From: Limnephilus marmoratus
Lineage: Eukaryota; Arthropoda; Insecta; Trichoptera; Limnephilidae
Direction: 5' to 3'
Assembly (NCBI GenBank): GCA_917880885.1
Contig: OU862908.1
Location: 50,985,819 to 51,049,818, forward strand
Length of the DNA: 64,000 bases
Numbering within the stretch: the stretch's first letter is position 1; the number at the start of each line of letters is the position of its first letter. Shown piece by piece: positions 47,121 to 59,215 of the stretch. The notes below the pieces were generated by a model. That model did no database searches, was not told where the DNA came from, and worked only from the letters and a program-made list of their open reading frames with translations. A program made the position numbers and the translations under genes.

Positions 47121-47295
47121 GGGAACGTACCCATACTACGTGACCAACTTTTTGCAATTTTTAACCCCCCCCCCCCCCCCCCCCGCCCCCCCGGTGACCA
47201 AAATCCTAAGCAACCTACTGCTCATTTGTATGGAGCGTGACATTTTGAAGACCCCCCCCCCCCCTAAAAGTGTCACGTAGTATGGGTACGTTCCC
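47121..47295. mobile_element. 175-bp MITE with TA target duplication
   Basis: Perfect inverted ends of about 24 bp: gggaacgtacccatactacg plus tgac at 47121-47144, and the complement at 47272-47295, flanked by TA on both sides. Two long C tracts lie inside. A TA target site fits the Tc1/mariner type. No coding capacity. Confidence 0.75.
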
Positions 47296-47951
47296 TAACC
47301 TTATACCAGTTTTTTTTTTATTTTATTTTATATTTTATTTTAATTGTAACATTATTATAAGATGATTATATATAGATAAATAATATTTAGGTTCCACATC
47401 AAATAGCCAATGAATGTTCAACTCATAATTATATGGCTAGAAATAAAAATTAAAAAAACTTTTTTATAGTGATACCTCACAAGAGTCTCAGCTGCTCCCG
47501 TCTGGAGCCAGTGAGACGGCATCCCCAATTGGGGTAAAAGAAAAGTATTCCCAAACTTAAGAAAAGCAAAGTAGGTAACTCACTCATAGCAAATTATCAT
47601 TGGTATCATGTAAGTCAATTATATAATTATAATAATTTACTGTCATCAGTAAACATTAAATTTGAATGTTCATTTTGTCAGAAAAACTAAAGTACTTATA
47701 TGTTGAAAAGTTTATAATAATATCTAATATCTTCTTCCCTTTCACGTAAAATTAATCATTATTTTCAACGACAAATAAGATTTTCATGGTATTATGTTAA
47801 TTTTGCTTTTCCATTTTCTCTACTTGAATGGTGAAGTACCTAGTTATATTGATTCAAAGAAATTAAATGAGAAAAAATTACTGTTATTAAGGAAGTAGGA
47901 TTTGTTTACAATTTGTACCAACGGTCTTTTTAATATTGATTGTACCTCATT

Positions 47952-48900
47952 ATTCTTGGCTTCTTCTGCATTGTGTATCCTTTGAAACCTTAAAACACTT
48001 TTATATACCGCACAACCGCTTCCAACGGTCTGGGTCTGGTGGGACTCTGGCGTCTGGGGCTCCCAATTAGGGTATGTTGTGAAGCTGGAGGGGGTTAGGA
48101 GAGGAAAAAGATATGGAAATGGGATGGCAATAAGCTAAAGTGGAACTAATTAATTAATTATTGTCTTCTTTGGTAGTCAAGCGATACTCATAATTCTTGG
48201 CTTCTTCTGCAAAGTGTATCCTTTAAAAACCTTTCAACACTTTTAAGTGAATACCGCACAAGAGTCCCAACCGCTTCCAACGGTCTGGGTCTGGTGGGAC
48301 TCTGGCCTCTGGGACTCCCAAGTAGGGTATGTTATAAAGCAGGAGGGGGTTGGGAGAGGAAAAAAATATGGAAATGGGATGGCAATAAGCTAAAGTGGAA
48401 CTAATTAATGAATTATTGTCTTCTTTGGTAGTCAAGCGATACTCATAATTCTTGGCTTCTTCTCCATTGTGTATCCTTTAAAACCTTTCAACACTTTTAT
48501 GTAAATACCGCACAAGAGTCCCAACTGCTTCCAACAGTCTGGGTCTGGTGGCACTCTGGCGGAGATTTCCTCTCCATTTCCATATCTCCTTCCTCTCCGC
48601 TCGGTTGGGAGAGGAAGGAGATATGGAAATGGAATGAGATATGGAGATGGGATGGCAATAGTGGAACGCTAAAGTGGAACTTATTGTATTATCGTCAAAC
48701 GACACTCATATCATTCTTGGCTTCTTCTACATTGTGTATCTTTCAAAACCTTAAAACGCTTTTATGTGAATACCGCACAAGAGTCCCAACCGCTTCCGAC
48801 GGTCTGGATCCAGCACTCTGACATCCCCAATTGAGGTATGTTATGATACTGGAGGGAGTTGGGAGAGGAAAGAGATAAGGAAATGGAAATTGTAAATTAT
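47952..48900. repeat. Four tandem copies of a 240-265 bp repeat
   Basis: Copies begin with attcttggcttcttct at 47952, 48193, 48448 and 48713. Each holds ccgcacaagagtcccaac, cttccaacggtctgggtc and a G/A-rich gggagaggaaa stretch. Copy 3 has an extra local inverted piece. Related single copies occur near 47490-47540 and 60425-60610, so the array was built from a dispersed element. Confidence 0.75.
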
Positions 48901-50289
48901 TGGCTAAAGCCGTTCAAGCAATGTTTCGATTCTGAGTGGTGGTCCTTCACCGCGACGATACTGATAGTACTTATCTAAAACTCTTTTTAACGTCCATCGG
49001 TTATACCTCCGCTTAATCCATAGCTTTCTCAGTCTAATCATTATATAATACAAAGACAAGTTACATATTACAAGACTTGTTAAGTGTTATATAATAACAG
49101 ACATGTTACACATCACCCAAGTAAATTAGTTGAAAACGTCTCTTCTGTTTTATTTCTCTTGTAAAAATGCATTGCAGTTATTAATAGTGCAACAACAATG
49201 AGATGATGAGAATGTGCGTGCAAACCGCACATGGGAAATATCAATTATTAACTTTGCATTTATTTATATTCTTATATCGCTTCAGATTAAAATTACTTAT
49301 TCAATGATATCATCATAGATGACCATCCTTGATTTCTTGGTGTTAAATCCTATCAGTTCACCGAATTGAATATTTGCATAAGAATATTTCGCATTGAGAA
49401 TTATTATGCCGTTAACAAATCAATATTATAATCCAAATACCTTGGTCATATAATAATAGCATTGCCTTTCTATAGTTGTATGTAACCTGTACATTAGATT
49501 CCCAAATAAGTTGTTTTCTCGCTTCGAGTTTAGATGATTTGGAAACTCTAAATAAAAATTGACATTATTTGGAACCCAAATAAGGGTGTAAACTAATGGT
49601 TCGCTTATGACCTCTCCCTCTTCTCTTAAACGACCCATTTAATAAAGTAATAGATAGAAAAGTAATTCAGGCACTCTCAGCGGCAAGACACATATGGTTT
49701 TCCTGCATAATTTTTTTTTTAATCCTGGAGATAGTTTCTTTGTTTTCATACTAAGTATACTTAATTAGAAATATTTACTAATTTCGGTTGTATGCCTGTA
49801 ACTCTAGATCGATAGCTCTAGAACTTAGCTTTGCTTTGAATTTAAGTGTCATTTTCAAAATAGGAATTGTTTATTTGAACAATTTCAGATAAGCGATAAC
49901 AAGGGCGGATCCAGGATTTTTTTTCTGGGGGGGCACAAGGGGCGGACGGGCAAAAAAAATCAACAATTACTGTTAGAAATAAACTTGAAGTATCATACTT
50001 CAATTTTATTTCTACAAGTTCACGTGCCCCCCCCCCCCCCTCCCCACTCCCCCCCCTCCCCACTCCCCTCCCCCCCCCCCCCCCCCACCCCCCTTCCCTT
50101 AAATTCACCCTTGAGCGATAAACTACTTACCTGGAATATTCTAATATTTTAGCGAAAATTATTTTATTTGTCTTTTTCAAAATTGGAATTGTAAAATCCC
50201 ATAATTTTTCAAGGGTCTCTGCTCTGTTATAGTTTTTTTTAATACTTTCAGCATATGATTATAATGAAAATTTATGCCACCATTATTAA
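48901..50289. other. AT-rich sequence without recognised gene
   Basis: It contains the end of a dispersed repeat (48905-48985), an element end reading ggcggatccaggatttttttt at about 49,904, and a long C-rich tract (50,022-50,093). I see no coding signal. Confidence 0.4.
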
Positions 50290-50352
50290 AATGGTTGGTG
50301 GTGTAATGATCAGCATTGTTGCCTCGGATCGGGGTTCGATTCTCGGCCGTGG
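50290..50352 (+). other. tRNA-like sequence (pseudogene or SINE head)
   Basis: tggtggtgtaatgatcagc resembles an A box (TRGYNNARNGG type) and ggggttcgattctcggccg resembles a B box (GGTTCGANTCC) about 35 bp further. A full cloverleaf acceptor stem cannot be drawn with confidence, so it is more likely a tRNA-derived pseudogene or repeat head. Confidence 0.35.
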
Positions 50353-50712
50353 AATTTATTTTATTTTTATTTAAGTAATTTCAAATTTAATAACAACAAT
50401 TAGTAATTATTTACATATTTCTTTACATAAATTATAATTTATCAACACTACTCATGTGAAAAGTTACAAATAAACCTCCCCCTATTTCAATCATTGGACT
50501 GAAATGATGACATTTAAATAATAATTAACAATATTAATTTTTATCCCTGCATTCGATAATAAAACTTCGAAATATATGTTTTTAAAAAATCATTTCTTAA
50601 TATTGTAAATCAACAGTAAAATGACTCATGCGTTAATAATTATTTCCTCCGTAGCAGGGGCGGATCTAAGACTCAAAAGGCAGTCAGCAAACCTAGAGGC
50701 CCTTGGGGGGAG

Positions 50713-51120
50713 TCTGTTTTCAATGTTATTTTTTATGCAAAAAATTCACATAAGATTTTTTTCATACAAAACTTTATTTTAAAACTTATTTTACCCAAGG
50801 GCATTTTGAATATGGGGGCACATTTTGAAAGTCATGAGGAGAGGAGTCTGTTTTCAATGTTATTTATTATGCGAAAAATTCACATAAGAAGATTTTTTCA
50901 TAAAAAAACTTAATTTTAGATTTGTAACCAAAATACCCAAGGACACTTTGAGTTTGGGGGCACATTTTGAAAGTCATGAGGAGAGGATTCTGTTTTCAAT
51001 GTTATTTATTATGCAAAAAATTCACATAAAAAGATTTTTTCATACAAAACTTAATTTTAGATTTGAGGCCAAAATACCCATGGGCACTTTGAGTTTGGGG
51101 GCACATTTTGAAGTCATGAA
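50713..51120. repeat. Three tandem copies of a 134-142 bp repeat
   Basis: Copies start with tctgttttcaatgttat at 50713, 50847 and 50989 and continue with aaaattcacataa, aaacttaattttag, and gggggcacattttgaaagtc. The + frame at 50948-51160 is only a translation of the repeat. Confidence 0.75.
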
Positions 51121-52209
51121 CCTTCAAGAAAATAGTGAACTCCATAAAATGGGTCAATAATAATTTAATTGTAGGGGTTCGTGCAAGAGTGTGCTCTGAC
51201 ACCTAATCGTGTTTTGAAGATATATTATCCTTTCAAAGTTAAACATATTTTTTCAAAATCAAAATCTTGCTATTATTATTTTGAATTGTGTTATGAAAAT
51301 ATGTTATGCGTTTGGAAAGGTTAAATTAAATATTTTTTTTTATTGTTAGCTAATTAGCTAGAGAGATATAAAAAAAAAAACAAGTATAAAATTGAAAATT
51401 ATATGTACATATTAATTTCCGATTTCTGTGTCCGCAATGTACACCATTTTCGCGACATCCCCAAAGCCGATATATTATACCTTAAGAGGTAATAGCACCG
51501 GTGAGAAATCTCGACGGTAGGTATTTTAAAAAATTCTCGCTGTCGCACCGCGCTCAAAAAAGAACTAGCTATCGATGTGTTGGTGAGACCACGTGAGTGT
51601 TTGGCTTGTACACCCTCTCGCCCCCTTTGCGTCTCATGCCTACCGTCTTTCGCCTCATACCGCCATATCCAATATTCTGTTTAGATAAAGCATGTTTCGA
51701 CTTATTTCGTCGCTAATGAAGTTTTTGAATCGGCCTTGCGGTGTGACAGAAAAAGGGCCCATTATTTTTAAACGCACGAGGTCTGCTATTGTCGGTTATT
51801 TATAAATATCGTCGATAGGTATTGTAACAATGTCTTCTGTTCACGCTTATTACCGACAAATTACGAATTATTTTAATAGAACTCTATGTAGGTTAGTAGT
51901 TTTAAAGTTTTCACTGTATTTGCGTTTATAAATATGCAGTCAAACCAACTACATCGAATTATTATATACATACATATGATTATTCTCTATGATACATTAG
52001 TTATTATTGAAAATTAGTATTAACCTCTCAGGCCTCGGGCCTGTTTTTCGAAAAGTCAAAATATTTCCGCTTTCCAATAAATTCCAAATAACTTTAATAT
52101 TTGTGAACGCATCCGAAAACTAAAAACTGTTTTTGAACGATGATGAAATACGCTTTCAAATTTTATAATTCGAAATAAACATATAATTTTGTTTTTATTT
52201 TATTAATAA
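51121..52209. other. AT-rich sequence without recognised gene
   Basis: No coding or structured feature that I can support. It has short runs of A/T and a CG-richer stretch near 51,480-51,680. Confidence 0.4.
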
Positions 52210-52497
52210 CTAGCGGACCCGGCCACACGTTGCTGTGGCTAACGAAACACAACGCCATTTATCCAACCTTTATAAAATCCACACCATCCGCTCGCCAGCT
52301 GCCCGCTGCGCGCTGCCCTTTGCCTAAATTGAATATTTGAATTTCTTGGCTTTTCTCTACTATAATAAGCATTTATTATACACATAAACCTTCCTCTTAA
52401 ATCACTCTATCTATTGGTGAAAACCGCATGAAAATCTGTTGCGTAGTTTAAAAGATTTATGCGCACATACATTTTGAGCGACTTCATTTTATACTAT
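52210..52497 (-). mobile_element. Helitron-like non-autonomous element
   Basis: Starts ctagcggacccggccacac and ends near attttatactatgtaatg, with ggtgaaaaccgcatgaaaat inside. Read on the minus strand it begins with an A/T-rich end and finishes in CTAG, as Helitron ends do. Class is my inference from similar insect repeats. Confidence 0.45.
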
Positions 52498-53322
52498 GTA
52501 ATGATGATGATACCACAAAACTTAAATTTCTACTCATATAATTTGGCACTTACCTATCTTATTAAAAAAAAAACTCAAAAATGCATATGCAACAAAAATG
52601 TATTTTTGACCGATTATCTCTATCTCTACATATTATAAAGTCCCCCGCGCCATCTGTCTGTCTATTCGCGATAAACTCGAAAACTACTGAACGGATTTTC
52701 CTGCGGTTTTCACCAATATACAGAGTATTTCGTGAGGAAGGTTTAAGTATGCAATTTGTCAATGATTTGTGTAAATTGGTTGAAACATAACGATAATTGT
52801 TAGAAGTGTCGGAAATAAGTCCAGCCGCCTGGTAGCTTTCATCGAAAACGCTGCACAATCCTTTTGGGATATAACCAGGGCTGGGCAAAATACATGCTTT
52901 GCTGTAATTGAAATACAAATTACAAAATACTTTTTCGCATGTATTTAAAATACGAAATACAAAATACTTTCAAGTCATGTATTTGAAATACAAAATACAA
53001 AATACAGTATTTTAACCATTTTTTTCTTTCAAATACAAAATACAAATTACAAAATACAAAATACATTTGGTTTTGGTAGAACCTTTGGTTGCAATAAATT
53101 GTCATAAATGCCCTTATCTAAGGGTGCGTTTAAATAGAAGCAATGTTGAGCAGAGTGAAACAGAGACGTGCAAAAATTGACCAATCATATTGCTCAAAAG
53201 ACACATCTCATCTCCGCTTCACTTGTAAAATTTGTGGTAAAGGACTCAGGTGTTAGGTAATATTATAATAATATATTATTATTATAACACGACATTTGTA
53301 TAGCGCTATTTTGTTTTATTTC

Positions 53323-54237
53323 TAGTGACCGACCGAAGGTTCGGTTTCGGTTTCGTCAAGGTTCGGTAAAAAAATCTAGTTTCGGCATCAGTTTCGGTTT
53401 CGGCAGAAAATCTGCCGAACCTTCGGCCGCACCGAAACTCTGCATTTGTGAATTATCGCGTGCCGTTTGACTGACTTCCGGTGAGTTCGTGGCTCGTGTG
53501 TCATCCACCATCATCAACTGAGTTCGCTGGCCGGTCCGGCGTGCTTGTATTGTGAGTTTATGTAATCACAAACTTCAATTATTTTTATTTATTTCATTCT
53601 AATTTTAATTTTATTTAACAAGTGTAAATAAAAATTAAAATCTAATCTCCTTCAACGGAAGCGATCTTCTGAATAGTCCCTCCTTTGATGTGCTTGGTGT
53701 AAGGCCCTCCGTTCATGGAGATACTTACAATCTTCGTAATTGTGACGAAACCACAAGTACCCTGTTGATATACATACTACTTTTTAATGCTAGTCTCCGT
53801 ACACGGCGCTATCCGAAATATACTATATAGTCACATGAGAACGGGTCGTTTCTATGACTCATTCTTGAGTTCAACAGCTCGGCTGTGGAACCCGGCCTCT
53901 ATGTTTCCTCCCTCCTTCCTCTCCCCAAAAAGACCCTCCATACAGCATCTTCAAAGATGACATACGCCCTGAGGGAAATTATTTTTCTCTGGGTCTCTCA
54001 TGTGGAGTTAATGTAAAAAAATGTTGTGATTGTAAACGCAATTAAAATTATAGTACTCAATTTATGAGGTCCTTACTTTATAGTGAATAAAAGTGTAAAA
54101 AATAAGCCGAATTTCAGTAAACAATAGATTTTTAACATGTCTAAAAAAGTTTCGGTTTCGGTTTCGGCCGAAACTGAGAAAGATATCGAATATTCGGTTT
54201 CGTTTTCGGTAGAAAATCCTGTTTCGGTCGGACACTA
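53323..54237. mobile_element. hAT-like element nested in a hAT-like element
   Basis: Inverted ends tagtgaccgaccgaa and ttcggtcggacacta, with subterminal ggtttcggtttcgg repeats at both sides. Flanking 8-mers are tttatttc (53315-53322) and gttatttc (54238-54245), 7 of 8 matches. It contains a LINE tail fragment (53820-54020). Confidence 0.75.
53820..54020 (+). mobile_element. LINE reverse transcriptase tail fragment
   Basis: The + strand reads in pieces HMRTGRF, STARLWN, then SPQKDPPYSI and EGNYFSLGLSCGVNVKK, the same C-terminal tail and 3' end as the minus-strand copy at 41040-41600, with frame breaks. It lies inside the nested hAT-like element. Confidence 0.6.
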
Positions 54238-55964
54238 GTTATTTCACTTCAAGTGCGCTCTACTGTAATTAACTTAAAAATAGTTTAGTATTCAGTCAAA
54301 TTATTCCTATAGTGCTTGATCTAATACTATGACACAAAAATGTACAATACAAAGCAATGACAAGCATTACATAATATGATACAAATATGATAGAAAATGT
54401 ACAATAACAGTGCTATTATAGCACAGGACGTGTTGCCAACTCTAAATATTAACACACATAACATATAGCTCTGGATTCTAGCGTTTTTAGTCTACGTATT
54501 ATCTATGTCAGTTTATTTTTCATTATCATTATTAAGATCGCTAAATGTATTTGAAAATGTATTTTGAAGCCATAAGTATTTGAAATACAAATTACAAAAT
54601 ACCTCAGCCCCATGTAATTGAAATACCAATTACAAAATACATTTTTAGGAAGTAATTGAAATACAAATACAAAATACGTATTTGTATTTCAAATACGTAT
54701 TTCAATTACAAGTATTTCAAATACTGCCCAGCCCTGGATATAACAAAACAATTAATGGTGGGATATTCCTCTTTTATAGATCTACAAAAAAGTCCGCGAA
54801 GGCATATATCTATCTTTTACGGATAGCTTACTATACACATTATATCTAAAATGCAATTGATAAGAATAATAAGATAAGAAGATAGAATGCGTATAGTAAA
54901 AGATAGATATATGCCATCGCGGACTTTTTTGTAGATCTATAAAAGAGGAATATCCCACCAAGCGTTGTTTTGTTATATCCCAAAAGGATTAGGCAGCGTT
55001 TTCGATGAAAGCTACCAGGCGGCTGGAATTTTTCCGACACTTCTAACAATTATCGTTATGTTTCAACCAATTTACACAAATCCTTGACAAATTACATACG
55101 TAAACCTTCCTCACGAAACACTCTATCTATTGGTGAAAACCGCATGAAAATCCGTTCAGTAGTTTTCGAGTTTATCGCGAACAGACAGACAGACAGACAG
55201 AAAGACGGCGCGGGGGACTTTACTTTATAATATGTAGAGATAAAAAAGGTTTAAAAATAGCCCACCTTAAGTTTTTTTCTAATTAAAATTACGATAACGA
55301 AAAAGATAAAAGCACTTACATATTTTATTAGACAATTAAATCTAAATGGATTTATTGTGTTGTGTGTATCATACGTGTGAGTTGACATGTTTGTAAATAA
55401 TAATGTTTAAAATGTTAGATATATCGCTTGCTGAGGTTTGATTTGTACTCCTGTATTTTTGAGTTTCTTTAAGCAGTAAATACAAAAAAGGATGTGTTAG
55501 TTCGTTCAAAATTCAATCAAAAATGTTGGTCTTTTACCTATAGATAGATTTACCTACACATTTTTTTTAAATATTTATTACAGTCAGTTTGAAATAAAGG
55601 AAACAAATATATAATTTTTTTAAACTTCAAAACTTTTTATTTTTATTTTCAACTTTATAAAACCTTAAATTGTAATATTTAATTACATGAAGACAATATT
55701 AGCGAAACTTCAACCCAAGGCTTCAGGCCCAACTTCATAGTTCAAAAAAAAGTGCAAAAATCACTTACTTCGCAATTTTTGCAATAAAATAAAAGCACTT
55801 AGAAAAAAAACCAACAACGCTAAAGGCTTTGTACCAGTTCACATAAGGAAAAAGGTTGAAGCAAACGTTTTACGTATGAGAAAAGCTATAGTTTGAGCAG
55901 TAAATTACAGAAAAGAGCAAGAAAACACGGCACAAAGTGATAAAGTAAAAAATCTGAAAATGGA

Positions 55965-57180
55965 CAAAAAAATGCCGCAAACCATGTTTTTGGTGATCAT
56001 ACAAAATGTTCGTCATACTATTGCAAGTCGGAGAAGTATACTAATGATCCAAATTTAGTAAGCGATCTTCAAGATTGTGGAACAGGACTGATATTCAACA
56101 ATTATTGTCGTCTCTAATAGCAAATGCAGAAAGTCTTATTATTAACGTGACAAATAACACTGTGGAGCAATTCAACAACGTTATAGCCAAATTTATAGGC
56201 GGAAAAAGAGCAAATTTTACAAAAATGGGATAACTTCAGCAGTTGAGCTTCTTGAGCAGTAACTTCGTGGAATAGTGAAATGACAACCCATTCACGAATA
56301 CAAAAAAAATCCAAGGCCACAGTCCTGGCAACTACACGAAGCATTTTATTGAAAGAAAACGACGTTCGAAGGAGACAATACAGAGGTGTCGAAAAATAAA
56401 ACTAAGGTATTACGAAAACACGACAGAAAAGAGAAAAAAAGTTGCAGGGCCTGATGAAAATTATGGTCAATTGGAATTAGATCCAGATATGCCAGCTGAA
56501 TTATTTGAAACGATAAAGAGGAATTTTTCAAAGAATTATCTCCATCGAATAAGGATGAACTCGAAAGGAATACGGTGGGCCAAAGCAATAATAATTTGTG
56601 GACAATTGAAAGGCGTAAGCGGCTTACAGCTTCTAACTTTGGACAAAAATATGTAAGCTACGGCCAAAAACTTCAGTTGCGAGAGTATTAAACTCGCTAC
56701 TGTACTCGCCATTTAAAGGAAATATGGCCACAAATTATGGGAAAGAAAATGAAAACCAAGCAATTGAGCAATTTACAAAAGAAACAAAATTAGAGGTATT
56801 CGCCTGTGGACTATTTATCGATGAAAACAAAAACTTTTTAGCGGCAAGTCCGGATGGCCTTTTTGGCAAGGATTCTATAATTGAAGTGAAATGCCCATAT
56901 AGTATAGTAAATATGTCACCAGAAGAAGGATTTGAACAAAAAAAATTGATAACTGTAAAATTGAAGACAATGCTTCAACATTAAAACGGAATCACAATTA
57001 CTTCTACCAAGTACAAGGCCAGTTACACATTACTCGTCGTAAATACTGTTATTTTGTCGTGTGGAGTCCTAAAGGTTTGCCGTATGAAAAAATTGAAAGG
57101 GACGATTCAATCTGGCAAAAAATTGAACCACTGTTAGAAAAACTTCTACCACCAATGCCTTTTACCAGAAACAATTGACG
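55965..57180 (+). pseudogene. YqaJ-type nuclease gene of a transposon, broken
   Basis: Collinear + strand pieces in changing frames: FGDHTKCSSYYC, ...NNTVEQFNNVIAKFIGGKRA (about 56155-56215), NYGQLELDPDMPAELFET, then LWTIERRKRLTASNFGQ (about 56596-56646), NYGKENENQAIEQFTKET, the catalytic FLAASPDGLFG...IIEVKCPYS, and NYFYQVQGQLHIT (about 57000-57040). The GKENE, SPDG and EVKCP blocks are those of YqaJ-like (lambda-exonuclease-fold) nucleases often found in insect repetitive DNA. Several frame breaks make it non-functional. The host element's ends were not identified. Confidence 0.75.
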
Positions 57181-57349
57181 GTCGCATATCAAGAAATTTA
57201 CCGGCGAGAGAAAGATCTAAATCATAAATTGTTTAAAATTCATTGTATAGTGGTAAAAAATTTTGTACAATAAAGTGTTTACAAACAAAAAATTTCAATT
57301 AATCACTGAAGGCAATGTAAGCGACTCTCAACTAAAAATTTGAAACAGA

Positions 57350-57510
57350 TTTTTTTTAAAAACATAAACCTCACATTGGAGGCACCGAGGAAAAATAATC
57401 GCTCAGGGACTTTGTTGGAGAAGTTGTTGGACATCATTGGAGAAGCTGTGTGGAGGGTATTTTTAGGATAAGGAAGGAAAGGAAGTTTTGGGTAGGGAAA
57501 AGGTAGGTAA
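57350..57510 (-). mobile_element. LINE 3' tail fragment
   Basis: The minus strand reads YPKNTLHTASPMMSNNFSNK and then RLFFLGASNVRFMF, an eroded form of the tail seen at 41040-41600. The plus-strand stretch with cccgggaacccaggctctg at 57650-57760 is another repeat that I do not recognise. Confidence 0.4.
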
Positions 57511-58865
57511 AAGTATGAAATGATGGTGGAGAGTCCAGCTGTAGAGATCAAAAGATCTTCCTCTTCCAGTTTCTCCCAATCCGGCCCGCCACGCAGTAAG
57601 TGGACAAAATTATCCGCCACCAAAACCCATGCAGACCTCATCCGTGAACCCGGGAACCCAGGCTCTGTCACCAAACATAGAGGACCACTTGCGGTGACCA
57701 AGTGGCGGGGGTGTTGGTTATCCAATAAATGGTTCCCGGGGCGATGGTACCTAAAACGCCTCCCAAATTGAAAATTTATTATAGTACTTGACATAAAAAA
57801 ATTTAATTTTGCACAATTTTAGTATGAAAGCTCGGTCAGTATTGGTATACCGCGATGAGTCACTAAACAGAAAAAAAACGAATAAAAAATATCGATTACT
57901 CGGGCAAGGACAACACTAGTCTACCGATAAAATTCTTTACATCACTACTTCGCATTATATGTATGTATTTGTCAAAACCCACGTTCCCCGGCCCCCCTCA
58001 GGAGAAATGAGCGAAAGGGACACCTGCACGTCGGGCCGAAAATACCTAAATAAAATCTTCGAAATCGATGTTTTGTATTCCCCATTTTTCTTCTCCAAAA
58101 CTGGACGGATTTAAAAATTTTTTTTCACTAACTGTATTAAAAGAAAATATTCTATGTCGGTACGTTTTGCTTTTTTTCAAAATACATTGTTTAGTTTGTA
58201 TACTGAACGTTTTTTGACGGCGTTTAAATTAGGCAATTTTATTCATTTTTGGAAGGTCGTAACTTCTATGAGAAGTAAATTATCAAAAAAAACAAAACGT
58301 ACCGACACGCTAGTGGTCAATATCTATATTATGTAAAAAAAAATTTTGCTCTAGGGTCAAAATCCAGAGAGATAAACGGGGAATACGTTTGTATAGAAAA
58401 GCGCAGCTAGTATTTCCTCTTAAGGAACTTATTCCCTACCAGAGCCTCCTGTGAGAAGCCCTTTCTATTGACGTGAGTTCCGGGGCACCCTCAGTCCGGG
58501 GAACCTGGGCTCGTGCCCCGCTTGCCCATAGGATAAAGACGAAACTGCAGGGGGGTTCAGTCAGCATTCGCTGCAATCCTGACCGTTAGATCCGCCCCTG
58601 TTCCTGAGTGACGAAACCAGGCGAATTTAGAGACAAAATTGTAGGATGTTTATAGTTATAATAAATATAATTTGCTTCAAGACATTTTTAACCTTGAGAA
58701 AATATTAACATGTTTTCCTTATTCTTCTACGTCGAAAATCAAACCACAGATATCAGATATTTTGTCAAAAGGTCATCTATTATTTTTTATATTCGTAAAT
58801 AAGGTGGTCATCCATAGATGTGTGATGTGTAATACCTCTATGGGGTCATCAAGTTATATTATTTA

Positions 58866-59110
58866 CTAGCTGGTACCCGGCATGCGTTGCAATGCCATCC
58901 AAAGAAATTAATTGATTCTCCCTGCATGTCCTTCACCTCCCAAGTCCCCTTCCTCTCCCTACCTACAACACGACCAGACATATGTAATGTAATGAGTAAG
59001 TACGTTAGAGGTTTAATAGTACCTGAGTTATTAATAGTTCAATATGATTTCAAAGTTCATGCTATTGAGTCAACAGCTACCGATCTTTCGTGTTTTTCTT
59101 GCTGATGAAA
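58866..59110 (-). mobile_element. Helitron-like fragment
   Basis: ctagctggtacccggcatgc and gttgcaatgccatccaaag match the fragment at 63638. The other end is not clear. Confidence 0.4.
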
Positions 59111-59215
59111 GTGAATAGAGGAAGACATGGTATGAACAAGGGAGTAAAATACTTGAGTCGGGTCATGTCAAGAGTCAGAAAAAAAGGAAGATTATAATGC
59201 ATATTTATAATGAGA

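Larger units (their letters stand above)
52876..54736. mobile_element. 1.86 kb hAT-like element with perfect 8-bp target duplication
   Basis: Inverted ends cagggctgggca and tgcccagccctg. The 8-bp gatataac flanks it exactly at 52868-52875 and 54737-54744. Subterminal aaatacaaaatac repeats are found at both ends in opposite orientation. No transposase. It carries a second hAT-like element (53323-54237). Confidence 0.85.
52621..55252. mobile_element. Foldback element with about 250-bp arms, interrupted by a hAT element
   Basis: The left arm (52621-52875) starts tatctctacatattataaag, then tcccccgcgcc, and runs to cctggtagctttcatcgaaa and cttttgggatataac. The right arm (about 54955-55252) is its inverse. 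The centre contains a second inverted pair (54756-54830 and 54890-54960, tcttttatagatctacaaaa). The left arm is cut by the hAT element 52876-54736. Contains the actgaacggattttc and gcggttttcacc words of the Helitron-like family. Confidence 0.75.
50655..58602. mobile_element. Pair of 15-bp inverted ends 7.9 kb apart (possible large DNA transposon or two unrelated family ends)
   Basis: caggggcggatctaa at 50655 and ttagatccgcccctg ending near 58600 are exact inverted copies. The CAG start fits hAT-like elements. Flanking 8-mers (ctccgtag and ttcctgag) agree only partly, so it may be one old element filled with later insertions, or two separate ends. Between them lie tandem repeats, Helitron-like, foldback and hAT elements, and a YqaJ-type gene remnant. 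Confidence 0.35.

Noticed and set aside
49842..50108. Gly-rich minus-strand frame
   Set aside because: Translation of a C/G homopolymer-rich tract at a transposon end.
57520..57771. 83-codon + strand frame
   Set aside because: No family features; lies in repeat-derived sequence next to a LINE tail.
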